Shown here one piece after another: positions 1 to 11,300 of a stretch of 64,000 bases of DNA (position 1 is its first letter; each line of letters starts with the position of its first letter). This DNA comes from Daphnia pulex (taxonomy: Eukaryota > Arthropoda > Branchiopoda > Diplostraca > Daphniidae). The position numbers were made by a program, and so were the translations under genes. The stretch spans positions 11,053,501 through 11,117,500 of the forward strand of contig NC_060018.1 in the NCBI RefSeq assembly GCF_021134715.1, given 5' to 3'. The notes under the pieces were generated by a model that did no database searches, was not told the origin of the DNA, and worked only from the letters and a program-made list of their open reading frames with translations.

Positions 1-133
1 ACGTTGTTTGTTATGGACATGAAACCAACAAAGGAGCACTTAATTTGTTGGTGTGAGTGGAAACATGGGAGAAGTTTGAAATTACATAACACATCCCTGT
101 AATCCAAGAAACATAATATATTTTCTCTTAGAT

Positions 134-956
134 ATTCCCCACGTCATGAAGTACACTTTTTCACATCATGGAAGAATATTTTAAACACAAAGATGTTCAG
201 GTAAATCATTTGTAATATGACATCAAATTAGAAGTAAAAATTTGAATTAATTGGTTTGTTATTTCGTCATCTTAGTTTCGCGGGGAGAAGGTAGATTTTT
301 ACCACTTCAAAAAGCTTTTTGAAGTTACGAAGTAAATAAAACATTAAGAATGTGCAGTAAATAAACTCCTGTGCATATCTTCCCTAATATGTGGAAAAAA
401 AATACCGTTAAACTAGCTACTCAGGTACACAAATAATGACGTGATCTAACCAATTTGAATTTCACATTTTTTTAAACTTTTTTCAGAATTTACAGCAGCG
501 GGTTTCGAATATTACAGAATTGATCTCGGAATAGAATTATTCAAAAATACTGAACCTACTGTGGACATGGTGAGGCTGCTTAATGCTGCATTTGATGTCA
601 TGAATGGTCGACATAGAGATGAATTCATCAGCAAAGAAAACTGGAAAGAAAAACACAAACTATTATACAAAATGTTGAATGTATGTGTGCTATGCTCTCC
701 GAACTAATGAAATATTTCTCACCTATTTGTTAGGTGTTACTTGAACTTCTTGATGCAATTGCCATAACAGAGCATATATTCACAGAAGGAAATTTATAAC
801 TGTTCATGTCACAGACAACATTACAGGCGCTGAGATTATCTATGTACCTAGCACAATAGATCTTACAAATGATCTTCTTGCAGACAATTATGAGTTCATT
901 TTAAGCGGGAAATTCACCACGGATTGTATAGATGTTGCATATTATGAATATTAATT
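134..956 (+). pseudogene. P-element/THAP9-like transposase remnant
   Basis: Decayed C-terminal part of a P-type DNA transposase. An exon at 487-680, after a TTTTTTCAG acceptor, reads with VRLLNAAFDVMNGR and ends at a GTATGT donor. A second exon starts at 734 after TTGTTAG (VLLELLDAIAITEH). It meets a stop, and further coding-like pieces appear in other frames (TLQALRLSMYLAQ, then ILSGKFTTDCIDVAYYE). The last piece resembles the conserved C-terminal 'tGKFnqDpLE' block of P and THAP9 transposases. A short piece at 134-211 (IPHVMK) resembles the 'DxPHLLK' motif of the same family. No THAP domain or terminal repeats are seen. The family call rests on remembered motifs; decay by frameshift is visible directly. 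Confidence 0.6.
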
Positions 957-3639
957 CAGTGGCAGTCACAAATTATATTTTTAATTATATTTTTTGTCTT
1001 ATTACCGTTTTTTAAATAATCCGCAATGCTGGAGGATCCAATGAATACCCAATTATTCATTCATTCATGCAGATCTTCCGGCTCGTTTGTATATACTTTC
1101 TGAGGACGAGGAACAGCTACAAATGCTGGTTTCGTATGGTGAATGCCTTTAGGCCAAATGCAATCAATTACAATATTACACACATAGTTATCATTTTTCG
1201 GTATTTTAATAATGTATACTGTCGTCTATAGTCTTTGCAAGGATTGCCAACGTTTCATTATATTTCCCAACGGCAACGGTTGCCTGTGTGTAAAAATGGG
1301 AAAAAAGTTTTCAAGAATAGGTAACTCGATACACGCAAGAACATTTTCCCCGAGCCCGTCATTCATCAATGTGCTGCTGCGTTGTCTTTTCCTCCCTCTT
1401 GGTGCACTTTTCTCTCGACATATTCATTTGTCAATAACTCGATAAAATTTCAATTATGAAATTGCCATAAAAAAAAGAAGCTGGAACACACATCAACCAC
1501 GCGATCAACGGTTTTTCTCGAAACACAAATGTTAAAACTTGAAATACACTTCTTATTGCTGCCTATAGCTCCTGAATCACCGGAAGAAGCGCAACGTGTA
1601 GGATACCGCTGAATGGGTTGGGTTAGTCGGGACAACGTCTTTTTTCTCTCTCAACATAATGCCTTGTATATATAAATATAGTTGAACCTGATTCATTCAA
1701 TGAAGCTGAGCGTTTTGGTTCTTTTTGATTGCACAGTATAATTGTGCCTTCTTTTTTCTTTCCATTCCTTCGACGTGTGTCTTACGGAAAGAAACAAGCA
1801 GAAACATCCCACTGCTTTTGATTCCGCCTTTCTTCCAACGTCATCCCCTCCAGCATCCAGCGTGCGGACCGGTGCGCACACCTTGACAGCGACAGTCGGG
1901 ATCTGCTGCTGCGGTATCAACTCATTAATCGTCAGTTTATGGCATAGATATATAAGAACACATGATACACACACAGACGATTCTAGTAGAGAGAGAGAGG
2001 GGAATATATTCCGATATGTAAATCAGTTGCAGAAGTTGCAGTCGGGCGGAAGATTTAACAAGCACAACGCTTTGTAGTATACACTGCATCACTACTGCAC
2101 TGTGCTGCTGTGCCGCTCTTGTATATTCTCTTATTTTACATGCACCTACGTACATGTCGTGCATCTGTGTATGTAAACGCTGGATCCGTGTCCGCTTTTT
2201 CGACTCTTCGACTGCCGATTTTCACAGCTGTGAGAGCTCACGGCCCCCAACCACTACCAATTATCAAATTCGTCCCTTATATGCAGCTTATAGAGCTCCT
2301 GTGCTGGTTATTCTGTGGTTCGTCACTTGTCGCTTTCGCTATATCGCTTCGTGTATATACCCCCCGTGAACTCCAGGTGCTTGCGGCCCGGCTTTTATCC
2401 TCGTCGTTCTATAGATACTTCAGAAGCTTGACGATGAGGGGCTGCAATAAAGTTTTTGTACCAGGGCACAGGTGAGTGATTTGACGGAGACTTATATGCC
2501 AGCAGTTTGGCAGAGAGCTGCTGCTGTCGTGCAGAGCAACAAAACTTTTTGAGAGGGAATAATCGAGTTGCCTTTGCTGCTCTATGTATACGCAAACAAT
2601 GGCTCCTTTATCTCCTTTGACTCGAGTTGGATAACACATTTCACTCTCTGATTCATTTTTCTTTCTTTCTCTCGTCGTGTCCTAGCTAGATAGCTGTCCG
2701 GACTGCTGTTTAGAACGTTCTGGTATAGTACGCGGTGTGTGCGGTTTATATACTCGGGTCCCAATTATATTTCGCTGCTGGGTTGTTGGAGTTTTGTGTA
2801 ACGAGCAACTAAACTTTACGATCAAAATGTTCCAGCATCAGCGGCCATCAAACTGTGAAAATGTCATTGCTTGTCGCTTTCCATTCTCTTGGCGATAGCG
2901 CGCGGTCTTTTCCACCAATTATATCACGCCAGTGTTTGCTAGCGACCCGGTATACATATGCGCGTATATTACATAGCGCCAGTAGTGCTCAGAGCAAGAC
3001 ATGTCGCCCCCGTATTAAGTCTGACGAGCCGAAATGGCAAAGACGAAAAACAACCGTCATCATTTGTCGTCTATCTTCTTTTATTTTTTCATGTCTAACT
3101 ATGCAAAGGCGTATGTGTTCTGCTCTGGTAGTATATATAATAGCCGGAAGTTATAACCAGCAAGTCGCACATGATTTGACGACACGCCTTAACGCACCGA
3201 GAAATGAGGCTCGTGATTTTGATGAAATCATCGGTGTGATTCAGCTGTGTTCGTTTGAGTGTGATACGCACCCAAATCGATTTCGGCTTGCTTCAATCAC
3301 TATCTGAACTCAGCATTTGAATTGAACTCAATTTGAGCGCTACATTTATTTCGATAGCAATCGCTTTGATGAGATAACTAACACGAACTTTAGGTATACA
3401 GCGGAGTATACACGCAGCCCCTCCCCCCCCATTGTACCCCAAGCCATTGCCAATTTCAATCTTCACTGTCTTAATTTAATCCTAGATAATAATCACTAAA
3501 AAACAATAACTTGAAATTGTTTATCGGAATCAGCAGACAATAAAAAATTAATTTTTGTTGGATAGCGAAAATCAAAAAGTTTGAAATCTTGAACGCTAGG
3601 TGGCTTGAAGTTGATGGTCGGAACTTGGAAATCACAGAA
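957..3639. other. Intergenic stretch, no gene identified
   Basis: Open frames here (for example 121 residues at 2110-2475 and 150 residues at 2855-3307, both plus) have no recognisable domain, no convincing splice structure and overlapping alternatives on the other strand. A short GA run (about 1988-2000) and many CTGCTG/TGCTGC words are present. Nothing firm can be called. Confidence 0.5.
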
Positions 3640-4125
3640 CGATAGTGATGTTACGTTTAACTTAACGGATAACGTAAAACATGCGTTAACGGACCTTTTT
3701 TCGGCTCCGTTATTAACTTAACGTAACAACGTAAACGTAGTATTATTTTTAGACGTTAAATTTTCACGTTATTTATTAATAAGTTCATCGTTGAACTTTT
3801 TTAATTTTCTGTGAGCTGAAACCAAAAACCAAGTTGCTTTTTCTGTTGAAATTTATTTTTGCCTTAGACATATTGTTTGAGAAAACTTGAAAGAAAAAAA
3901 TTGGTTTGTCTTTTGAAAAATTTTTTTTGCGGGGATATTATTAAGGGATATTATTTCTCAAAAGAAACGCAATTTTTTTTTAACGTAACGTAAAAAATAA
4001 CATTAAATTTGCGTTAACGTACTGTTTCAAACAACACGTTAATTAACGTATTAACTTAACGTATAAATTTCAAAGCCACGTTAACTTAACGGATAACGTA
4101 AACGTAGTCGAAATCCTATACCACG
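3640..4125. repeat. AACGTTAAC-rich repeat, possible hAT-like MITE
   Basis: Dense degenerate repeats of TTAACTTAACGGATAACGT and its reverse complement fill both ends (about 3650-3745 and 3980-4110), with an AT-rich core between. The outer ends read TAGTGATGTTACGT and, in reverse complement, TAGTGAATTTACGT, an imperfect terminal pair resembling CAGTG-type hAT termini. I could not find an 8-bp target duplication, so the superfamily is inferred only from the ends. No transposase frame is present, so if mobile it is non-autonomous. Confidence 0.5.
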
Positions 4126-5127
4126 TAAATTCACTACCACTACCTACAGTGAAAATCGGAGCAAAGATATCAATCTCGCTCCTTGCAACTCCTCCACTTT
4201 TCCCTCCATTCCTATTACCATGCCTATAACCTACTTCCCCACACACCCGCCGAGGTGCTTATAGCTAAGGAGCAGGGCAGGCAAGCAGGCTTCAGTTCCA
4301 GAGAAAAAAAGCAATGGAAGGGCTCGCCATATGAGTGGCGGTACCAGTATTCTATAGCTTTGAACAAAGAGTTGAAACTGGAAAAAGTAAGGTATACAAT
4401 TTTTTATTTTTGGCAACGCCGAAAAAATTGTGCGCGCATAAAAAAAAGGTTTAAATTCATGCGGATTTGAGCTTTTATCATTAGCAATTTTAGTAGAGTC
4501 AAGACTCAAGATATACAAAAAGGGGGGTTACCGGGAATTAACTGCATCACGCATCTCTTCATGAACTTTATTCTTTGTATTAATTTTTAAGTGAACCAAA
4601 ACCCTTCCGAAAAAATATAAATATTTACTGTAAAAAAATGCTATAGAAAATGTAAACCTTGGAAAAATTAGTATAATGTAATAAATTTGCGTTATTAAAA
4701 TAAAATTATTTTTAAAGCTAAAAAATGTTCCTTATTCTTTTTTCATCATATTGCCAAGTTAAGTGTTGTGATCGTTAAGGACTATGCTGAAAATTTCGTC
4801 AAGTCACGAAAAGCTGTTTACAAGGGACCTTATTGTCAGTCCCTCCATAAATTCATTGTTCCTAGCTATGTATTTTTCCTAAATTGTTTCTATTTTTCTA
4901 CAAAAATAGTTAAAATAAGTTTCAGACTGCAAAATATGTTTGCCATTACAGTATATATTATCGTTATTAAGTTATTCAGCTTTGAATATTTCCAATTCAA
5001 CAATAGTTCACTCAGCCGCCGCCGTATACACAACCAAACGCAATTTGTATGCGGCGGCGGTCTATAGGGCTCTTCAGCGTCTGTTTTATTTAGGCGTTTT
5101 TCGGGCTGTATTTTCAAGTATCATATG
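4126..5127. other. Intergenic stretch, nothing identified
   Basis: Two 95-residue open frames overlap on opposite strands (4183-4518). Neither has a recognisable domain. The remainder is AT-rich with no repeat or RNA structure that I can support. Confidence 0.5.
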
Positions 5128-5245
5128 TATTTTCAACGATAATGGAGTAAGAACAATTGTAAACAAGAACAGTGTAAGCGTGCACCAAACAAAGGAGTAG
5201 AGCAAGCTTACTCACTTTGTTCTTACTCCTTGATCTTTGAAAATA
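5128..5245. repeat. 118-bp inverted-repeat element (MITE-like)
   Basis: Arms of about 28 bp face each other: TATTTTCAACGATAATGGAG continuing to AAGAACA at 5128-5155, and its imperfect reverse complement at 5218-5245 ending in CTTTGAAAATA. Flanks share ATCAT but are offset, so no clean target duplication is claimed. There is no coding capacity. Confidence 0.4.
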
Positions 5246-5534
5246 ATCATGCCCGCACCTGATTCTCCACGCTGCGTTGCCAGATAAAACGCCTAAATAT
5301 TCATTTCTCTCCCAAAATTTATGTGGCAATGCTGCACCCCCTAATTTCTTAGCTGCCTCCTCTCACCCCCCAATTTCCATACCCCTCTTCCTTTCTTCTA
5401 AAAACAGGGCAGAACACGTCCCGCTCTCCCATCGACAGGTCGATGTCTCTCGCTCTCTGTCGTCTATCCGAGAGGAGATTTTGAGGAAAGAGATTCCAAG
5501 TCGGGGATATCCCACGACTTTTCCCCTTTTTTGA

Positions 5535-5551
5535 GAATCCCACATACTACC
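5535..5551 (+). repeat. Dispersed GAATCCCACATACTACC motif, copy 1
   Basis: The same word recurs at 16368 and 17142, each time at the end of a pyrimidine-rich 200-300 bp stretch. It is probably the end of a short interspersed repeat. The 5310-5550 stretch before it is C/T-rich and has no gene. Confidence 0.35.
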
Positions 5552-6246
5552 ATACTGTAAAAAATATGTCGAACAACCCTATTACCTAATTTCACTTTTG
5601 ATGGCATCGGTGACCAAGAAGTTTTTCCTGGTCGCCTTTTTGTCACTCACGTCTTCCAGTGCGGTTCTATCCATATCAGGATCTTCAGTGGATTCATTTT
5701 CTTCCAAATGCTTCCTCAGGAAATGAGTACGGGCGTTTGAATGGGACGAGTAGTTTTTAAAGCACCACTCATTAGATGAGGTTCATTAATGCTTTGCTGC
5801 CATTTTCTCACTGTGGTGCTGGAAAAATTCTCTGGTGAAATCACGAACAACATCTTCCATTGGGTAATGCTTCGTCACATTTTCGTAAACATGAAGTTCC
5901 TGTAGGTAACCCTATAAAAAACGTTGTTGTAACATTCTATGGTGAAAACCTTTAAAGCTGTGCTTACCTCAACTTCTTGAATAAGGACTGGGGAAAGCGC
6001 AAAACATATTTCTTTCTTTCCAGAATTTAACAAAGTGAAAAATGTCGCTTTTTGCTCAATGTACAGACACTGTCTTTCAATCAACATACATACATCTTTC
6101 CAAAACACGTACAGATCGTGATTACATGTGATGTTGTCACTACACATCCTCCAGCGTATGAATAGTTCGTCGGAATCTGTACATGGATAAGGCAAACCAC
6201 GTACCTAAAACAAAAAGGAAATCACGTTTAAACAAAATAAAAACAC

Positions 6247-6536
6247 TGCTGCAATGATAGCAATGTTAGGTAGTTTATTAAAAAACTGCTGCAATGACAG
6301 CAATAGTAATTACAGCACGGTCGTAAAAATAAAAAAAATTGCTACTAGAGCAACATCTCTACATTTGAAAACATTTAACAAATTGCTGCTAGAACAACAT
6401 CTTTAAATTTAAAATAAAAAATTTTTACAATTTGCTGCTAGAGCAACAACTCTGGATATCACACTTTTTTAAAAATTGCTGATAAGCAACATTACCGTGT
6501 GCGACACATTTTAAAAAATTGCTTCAAGAGCAACAC
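6247..6536. repeat. Intronic hairpin repeat array, about 44-bp period (array 1)
   Basis: Five copies of TTGCTNNTAGAGCAACAT-like units start at 6339, 6383, 6432, 6476 and 6519, spaced 44, 49, 44 and 43 bp. Two weaker units (CTGCTGCAATGATAGCAAT and its sister) precede them at about 6247 and 6286. Each core can pair TTGCT with AGCAA around a short loop. The array fills most of the intron between two exons of the JmjC-like gene. Confidence 0.8.
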
Positions 6537-6744
6537 AATTGAATTTAAAAAAAAAATTCGACACTTACAGCAAAATTAAGGTTGTCTAGCAATTTTTCGT
6601 TGTTAGTCAACTTGTCTCTGGATGACACAATTTTTCTAATTAGCGCTGGGATTTCCGAAGATGTTGCGGGCAAGTGGGAAATTGTTGACAGATCGATAGA
6701 GTCCAGGAAGGTACCCAACGCCTTTGAACTTTTTTCTACTTTAA

Positions 6745-6840
6745 GTCTCTTCCGCTCCAATTCCTTCTTTTCCAATGCTGTTTTTTAAGCTTCTTCAAGT
6801 CTCTTCCGCTCCAATTCCTTCTTTTCCAATGCTGTTTTTT
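6745..6840 (-). repeat. Tandem exon duplication bearing a stop
   Basis: A block encoding TALEKKELERKRL occurs twice in a row inside the coiled-coil exon. The second copy is entered through GCTTAAAAA, where the first has ACTGAAAAA, so the glutamate codon has become TAA. The duplication is recent (nearly identical copies) and introduces a premature stop in the JmjC-like gene. Confidence 0.75.
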
Positions 6841-7982
6841 CAGTCTCAACGAAGGTATCAAGTAACATCCATTTCTCACGAACATCTACAACATCATTTA
6901 TCTGTTAGAACTACACAAGGAAATTAAAATGAAACAAGTTTACCATTAATCCGCTTGATCTTCTCTTCCTTATCGGTTAGAAAATTTAAGGATTCCAGTT
7001 TTCGATGGTAATCTAGAAGAGAGGATAATTTTCCCTTTTCGGACCCATATTAATGGCCATCACCTCGATAGCTTTTTCGGAGTCGCGGAGAGACTCGTGC
7101 AATTGCCATTGCTCTTCCTCGAATATTTCCAACTCATTGCAGATTGCATCACTTTCTCTTAGAGTTGTGCTGACATCACGGTACTTTTCTTCTTCGTCGT
7201 GTAACGTCTTCAAAATTACTTCATACCTAACAAACGTAAAATAAGAATAACACTACATTGCTATTGAAATTGACACTAGCCAAGTTGAGGTTTTCTACGT
7301 GCAAGCCCGTGCAGCTTTGTGCCGGCCCAATTAGTAGTTGGGGGGAATTCACACCAGACATCTCGAATGCAGGATCTTTCACGTAGGGAGTAAAGCTTTC
7401 CTTAAGATTTAGAAGATTCCTGGGAAAAAAGTAATATCAAAAGAAAATTAGTCATGTTATATAAAAGTAAAAAAATAAAACATAAAAACTCACCAAGAAC
7501 TATCTCCTTCTTCAAATATCGAAGCATTCTTGTCGACCATGTACTCGGGAATTCGCTTATTGGGAGTCAAGCCATTTTCCTTTTCAACTTCGTCGAAAAG
7601 ATTGAAAATTCCTTTCCAATTTTGATTGGTTGGCCCCAAACTGCCGAATCCCGATTTGTTGAGAGATGCCAGGTAATTTTTGGCCAAAAACTTGTCCAGC
7701 CCCAAACCCCTTATTGGAACATATTCGCTCCTGTAGACTCCCTCTTCCTGCTTTTTGTACTCCTGCCTCCATGGATGTATTGCAGGCTTAAAAATATGGG
7801 TTCCGAAAGTGTTTGGTGTTTTGTAGGGGGGGATGACCAAAATAGCACCCGTCTCAGGTCCTTGTTTTTTCATAGTATCGCTTATGAAGTTTTGCAGAGT
7901 CCCCATCTCGTCAACTGATGGCCTGTAGGTCACGGCGTCGTGATCACAGACAGCTATTATACATATAAAAGATTTTTAAAAA

Positions 7983-8092
7983 TTGCTAATAGAGCAACAT
8001 CACTGAAATACACACATTTTAAAAAATTGCTTCAAGAGCAACATCTATTAATGTGATTATTTTTAAAAAAATTGCTGCTAGAGCAACATGAC
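7983..8092. repeat. Intronic hairpin repeat array (array 2)
   Basis: Three more TTGCT...AGCAAC units start at 7983, 8027 and 8072 (spacing 44 and 45 bp), in the intron between the zinc-knuckle exon and the JmjN exon. They are the same unit and period as array 1, 1.5 kb away in the same gene. Confidence 0.8.
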
Positions 8093-8389
8093 TGGACCAG
8101 ATATATATCAATATCACGAAAACACAAAATATGCCACATTACATAGAGACATGTAAATTGAAAACACAAAGATGTAAATGTTACTCACGGGCAATCCAAT
8201 CCCGATGAGACATCTTCTCTCTAGAAGCCAACCATTCCTTTCGAACTGGACAGACTTGCCAGGAGTGCTGTCCGGCTTTACAGAAAAAACACGTACAGGG
8301 TCGTTTTTCAGGCATCCTATTCGTCTTCTCTGTTTTCTTTTTTGCGTCATTATTTTTCTTTGTTGACCGCCGCCGATTCCGCTTTACAC

Positions 8390-11300
8390 CTAAAGTTACA
8401 CATTGAAAAATAAATAAAAAAAAGAATATATAAGGGAGACATACAAAAACATTGTATATTCGTTATTGTATAAGATTGAAATGGTAAGCCAATCGTCGCA
8501 TTGAAATAATTTAACTTCCGCGTTGAAAACACACCGCCAGAAATTTTTTGACGTCACCCACATTTGACATGATGTACATTTTCGATAGTTTTGTCTAATT
8601 AAATTAAGGTGAGAAGATAGCCCAGGCTGGTAGTTTCTAATGCCCGATTGCTTTCCGACGCAGATTAGATTTCTGGAAGACCCTCTTTTTCTCTTTAGAA
8701 CAATAAATCACTTATTTATAAGCTTCCAGCTGAAGCAATTGGGGCAGCCATGTCACTAAAGCAACAACGGAATATCTCGCTCAATTAAGCAGTGACAGGT
8801 CTCTATCTCTTTTTCTTTTAACTTTCTGGCCGGCTCTGGTCCACCTTCACACTCACTTGCAACTAGGAAGAAGAGTATGTAGTAGAAAAATCTATTTGAA
8901 TTAACAAGCGTCCGTCGGGAGGCACGAGTTCGGCAAGCGCCTCCAGTTAATGAGAGACTCGACCGGATTTACCAGATTTTTCTTCCATCCTTTTCCTTCA
9001 TTTTATTCTTTTCATTTGGGGACGAATTTCTGACCGTTTCATTAAGGCGATCGAAAAGTCTCTGTCCCCCCGTGTGCCCGTTTTTCGACCAAAAGATAAG
9101 ACATGCTAGCTGCTGACATGGTGACGCATGGCCAACGCCGACCGTCCGTCTGACTCCTTTTCTCTTTTGGTTGAAATTGAAAATGTAGAGAAAAAAACCA
9201 AAAGCGGCCCGGCTAAATTGAAGTGGTCTAAACGGAATCGCGTTCAAAAAACGTACGCTGGCCTCGTTTATATAATCAGCGGTGCAAAACTACACATCAC
9301 CCGGGGACTTGTTGGGCGACAGGATCTGTTCGTCCGCTGGCCCGCTAAAAAAAAACACAAAAACATATGTTTCCAGCGAAAAAGAAGAAATGTTGTTACT
9401 CCTGTTCTTTGGCCCGTTCCTCGTCGCACTTATATATGTGTACATGTGCAGTGGATTAGCAGATGTAATTTAAGCTGTTATTGGGTCAGTACCTGCTGGC
9501 CGCTGATCGGGAAAAAACAAGCCAAAAAACAACAACATATCTTTCCCTTCTTATTCGACAGTCTCGTCTTGCTGAGGAGAGTTTACGAGACTTCATTTTT
9601 ATTTATTTTTTCTTCCGTTAGAAAAATACAAACAACAAAAATTACCGGGCAACAACAACAGCAACCGTCACAAAACAATACGACTCCAATGAGGCACTCA
9701 GACTCTTGAATTTTTCGTTTTTGTTTCTTATATTTGTGCGCAGTTACAAAGTTAAAAAAGAAAAAAAAGGTTCGGGAAAATCAAATTTTTTTTCCCATTC
9801 AAAAATCACGTTTCGTAATGATTTCGGTAAAAAATTCCAGCAGGAGAAACAAAAATGCAAGAAAGAAAGAAGCCTATTATAGAAGAAACTGATTAATTTA
9901 TAAGTAAAGAGACCTGGCCCCGATGGTGCAGTTCTTCTCACAGTTCCATTGTGTTTGCTTTATTTCTTGTGTCACGGTGATGCGCTTTCACTCAGGAATT
10001 TGATTTCATCAATATTTTAGGGGGCACACACACACACACTGACCTACACCAGCACAACATGGACCGACTGGACACACAACCTTCCTTTTCCCGCGTCCTT
10101 GCCACCTGGCCATCAGCAGGTGGCAGTTGAGAAATGCTTACATCCAATGTCAACAACAAAGAAGAAAAAGAAAAAAGAAACACAACGACGACGGACCTTC
10201 AGCTCAGACCCCACCAGGGAAAAAAAATAAAAACGGGCAGGTCCCAATGACACGACTGGATTTTTTCAAAATTTTCTTTTTCTTTCTTGTTTTCCCTTTG
10301 CCAAATGAAAATCAATAAACAAATAAGAATTTGGTTTTTTTCTTCTCCGAAGAAGAAGAATTAAAAATATGAATAATAAAATCGGTATGCAATTTCACCT
10401 ACTGAACGTAATAATTACATTTAGTTCCAGAAAAAACAATAACGACCAAACTCTTCTGTCTATACCTGGTCGGCAGTAAATGATGACGCCATGATCAGGA
10501 AATCTAATCCCCCCCCCCCAAAAAAAACGAGCCAAAGTAATCCGGGTGAAAAAAGAAAAAACAAAAATTGGAAATGCAACCAAAATGGAAACCCCGTGAT
10601 GAGAACTCATTATATAACGCAAACTAAAAGAGTTATGTATATTTTTTTTTTTCTTTCTATACTTTTTTTATAGCTCCCTGCCCTGCCTCCGTCCTATTCG
10701 TCTTCTTCAGTTCTCATCGAATGACTTTGTTCTCATCAATGAGACACGCAATGGCCTGACCCAACGAGTTCCTAATCCACAAACAGACGCAATCAACCCC
10801 TCTACATCTCGGCTGCTGCTGCTCCTGGTGAAGATGTAATGACGGGCCGGCACCATCTCTATGGAAACCAATTTCTCTCTCTCTCTCTCTCTCTCTTTCG
10901 AGAGGGCTCAGACAAGTGCACACGAGACGTTCAAGATTAAGCGATGAGTGCCAGGGGAAGGGAAAATATAAGACAAATACAAAAAAGAGACTCGAATGAA
11001 AATGGGGGGGAAAAGCCATCAATGTGTTGGTTAGTGATTGTCACATTTATAAAAAGTCAAAAAGCCAAAAAGTGTCGAGTCCCCCCCCCCCCCACCAAAG
11101 TGTCTCCAGCGTTACTGCCCGTCTGATTGCGACGACTGTTCCCACACAGCCAACGTACGACCAAAATAATCAAAGAAAAGTTGAAGGGGCTCAGATTGCT
11201 GGGCTATCATCAGATCTCAAACTGACCTTATAGCCACGACGACGAGTTGATTCAATTCTATAATTTTTATTTTTAAACCAACGAAAAACGAAAAATGAAA

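Larger units (their letters stand above)
5593..8389 (-). pseudogene. JmjN/JmjC-like protein with CCHC zinc knuckle, disrupted
   Basis: A multi-exon minus-strand gene. Exon 8389-8190 encodes a basic stretch (KRNRRR) and a C-X2-C-X4-H-X4-C zinc knuckle (CFFCKAGQHSWQVC). Exon 7953-7494 (joined in frame) opens with a JmjN-like block (YRPSVDEMGTLQNFI...GAILVIPP). Exon 7419-about 7257 carries a JmjC-like block with GVNSPQLLIG and HVENLNLASVN, matching the first HxE metal-ligand region; the second histidine is not found. Exons 7226-6944 and 6885-6569 are charged, coiled-coil-like. Exons 6204-5968 and 5911-5786 follow in frame. Decay: a 1-base shift near 7050; a roughly 60-bp duplication at 6745-6840 carrying an in-frame TAA; a poor phase fit between the third and fourth exons; and two tandem stops at 5786, after which the same frame continues (CFKNYSSHSNARTHFLRKH) to about 5593. 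The start exon is not found. By family it would be a chromatin histone-lysine demethylase relative; loss of function is inferred. Confidence 0.6.

Noticed and set aside
2110..2475. 121-residue open frame
   Set aside because: Overlapped by equally long frames on the other strand; no domain.
2855..3307. 150-residue open frame
   Set aside because: No recognisable domain and composition of translated non-coding DNA; no start context or splice signals.
6247..8092. CRISPR-like array, from regular repeat spacing
   Set aside because: Eukaryotic context, intronic position, diverged repeats with similar AT-rich spacers; a tandem hairpin repeat fits better.
9128..9709. 193-residue open frame, one of the longest outside transposons
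   Set aside because: Low-complexity Lys/Gln composition from poly-A and CAA runs, no domain, no splice or promoter context.
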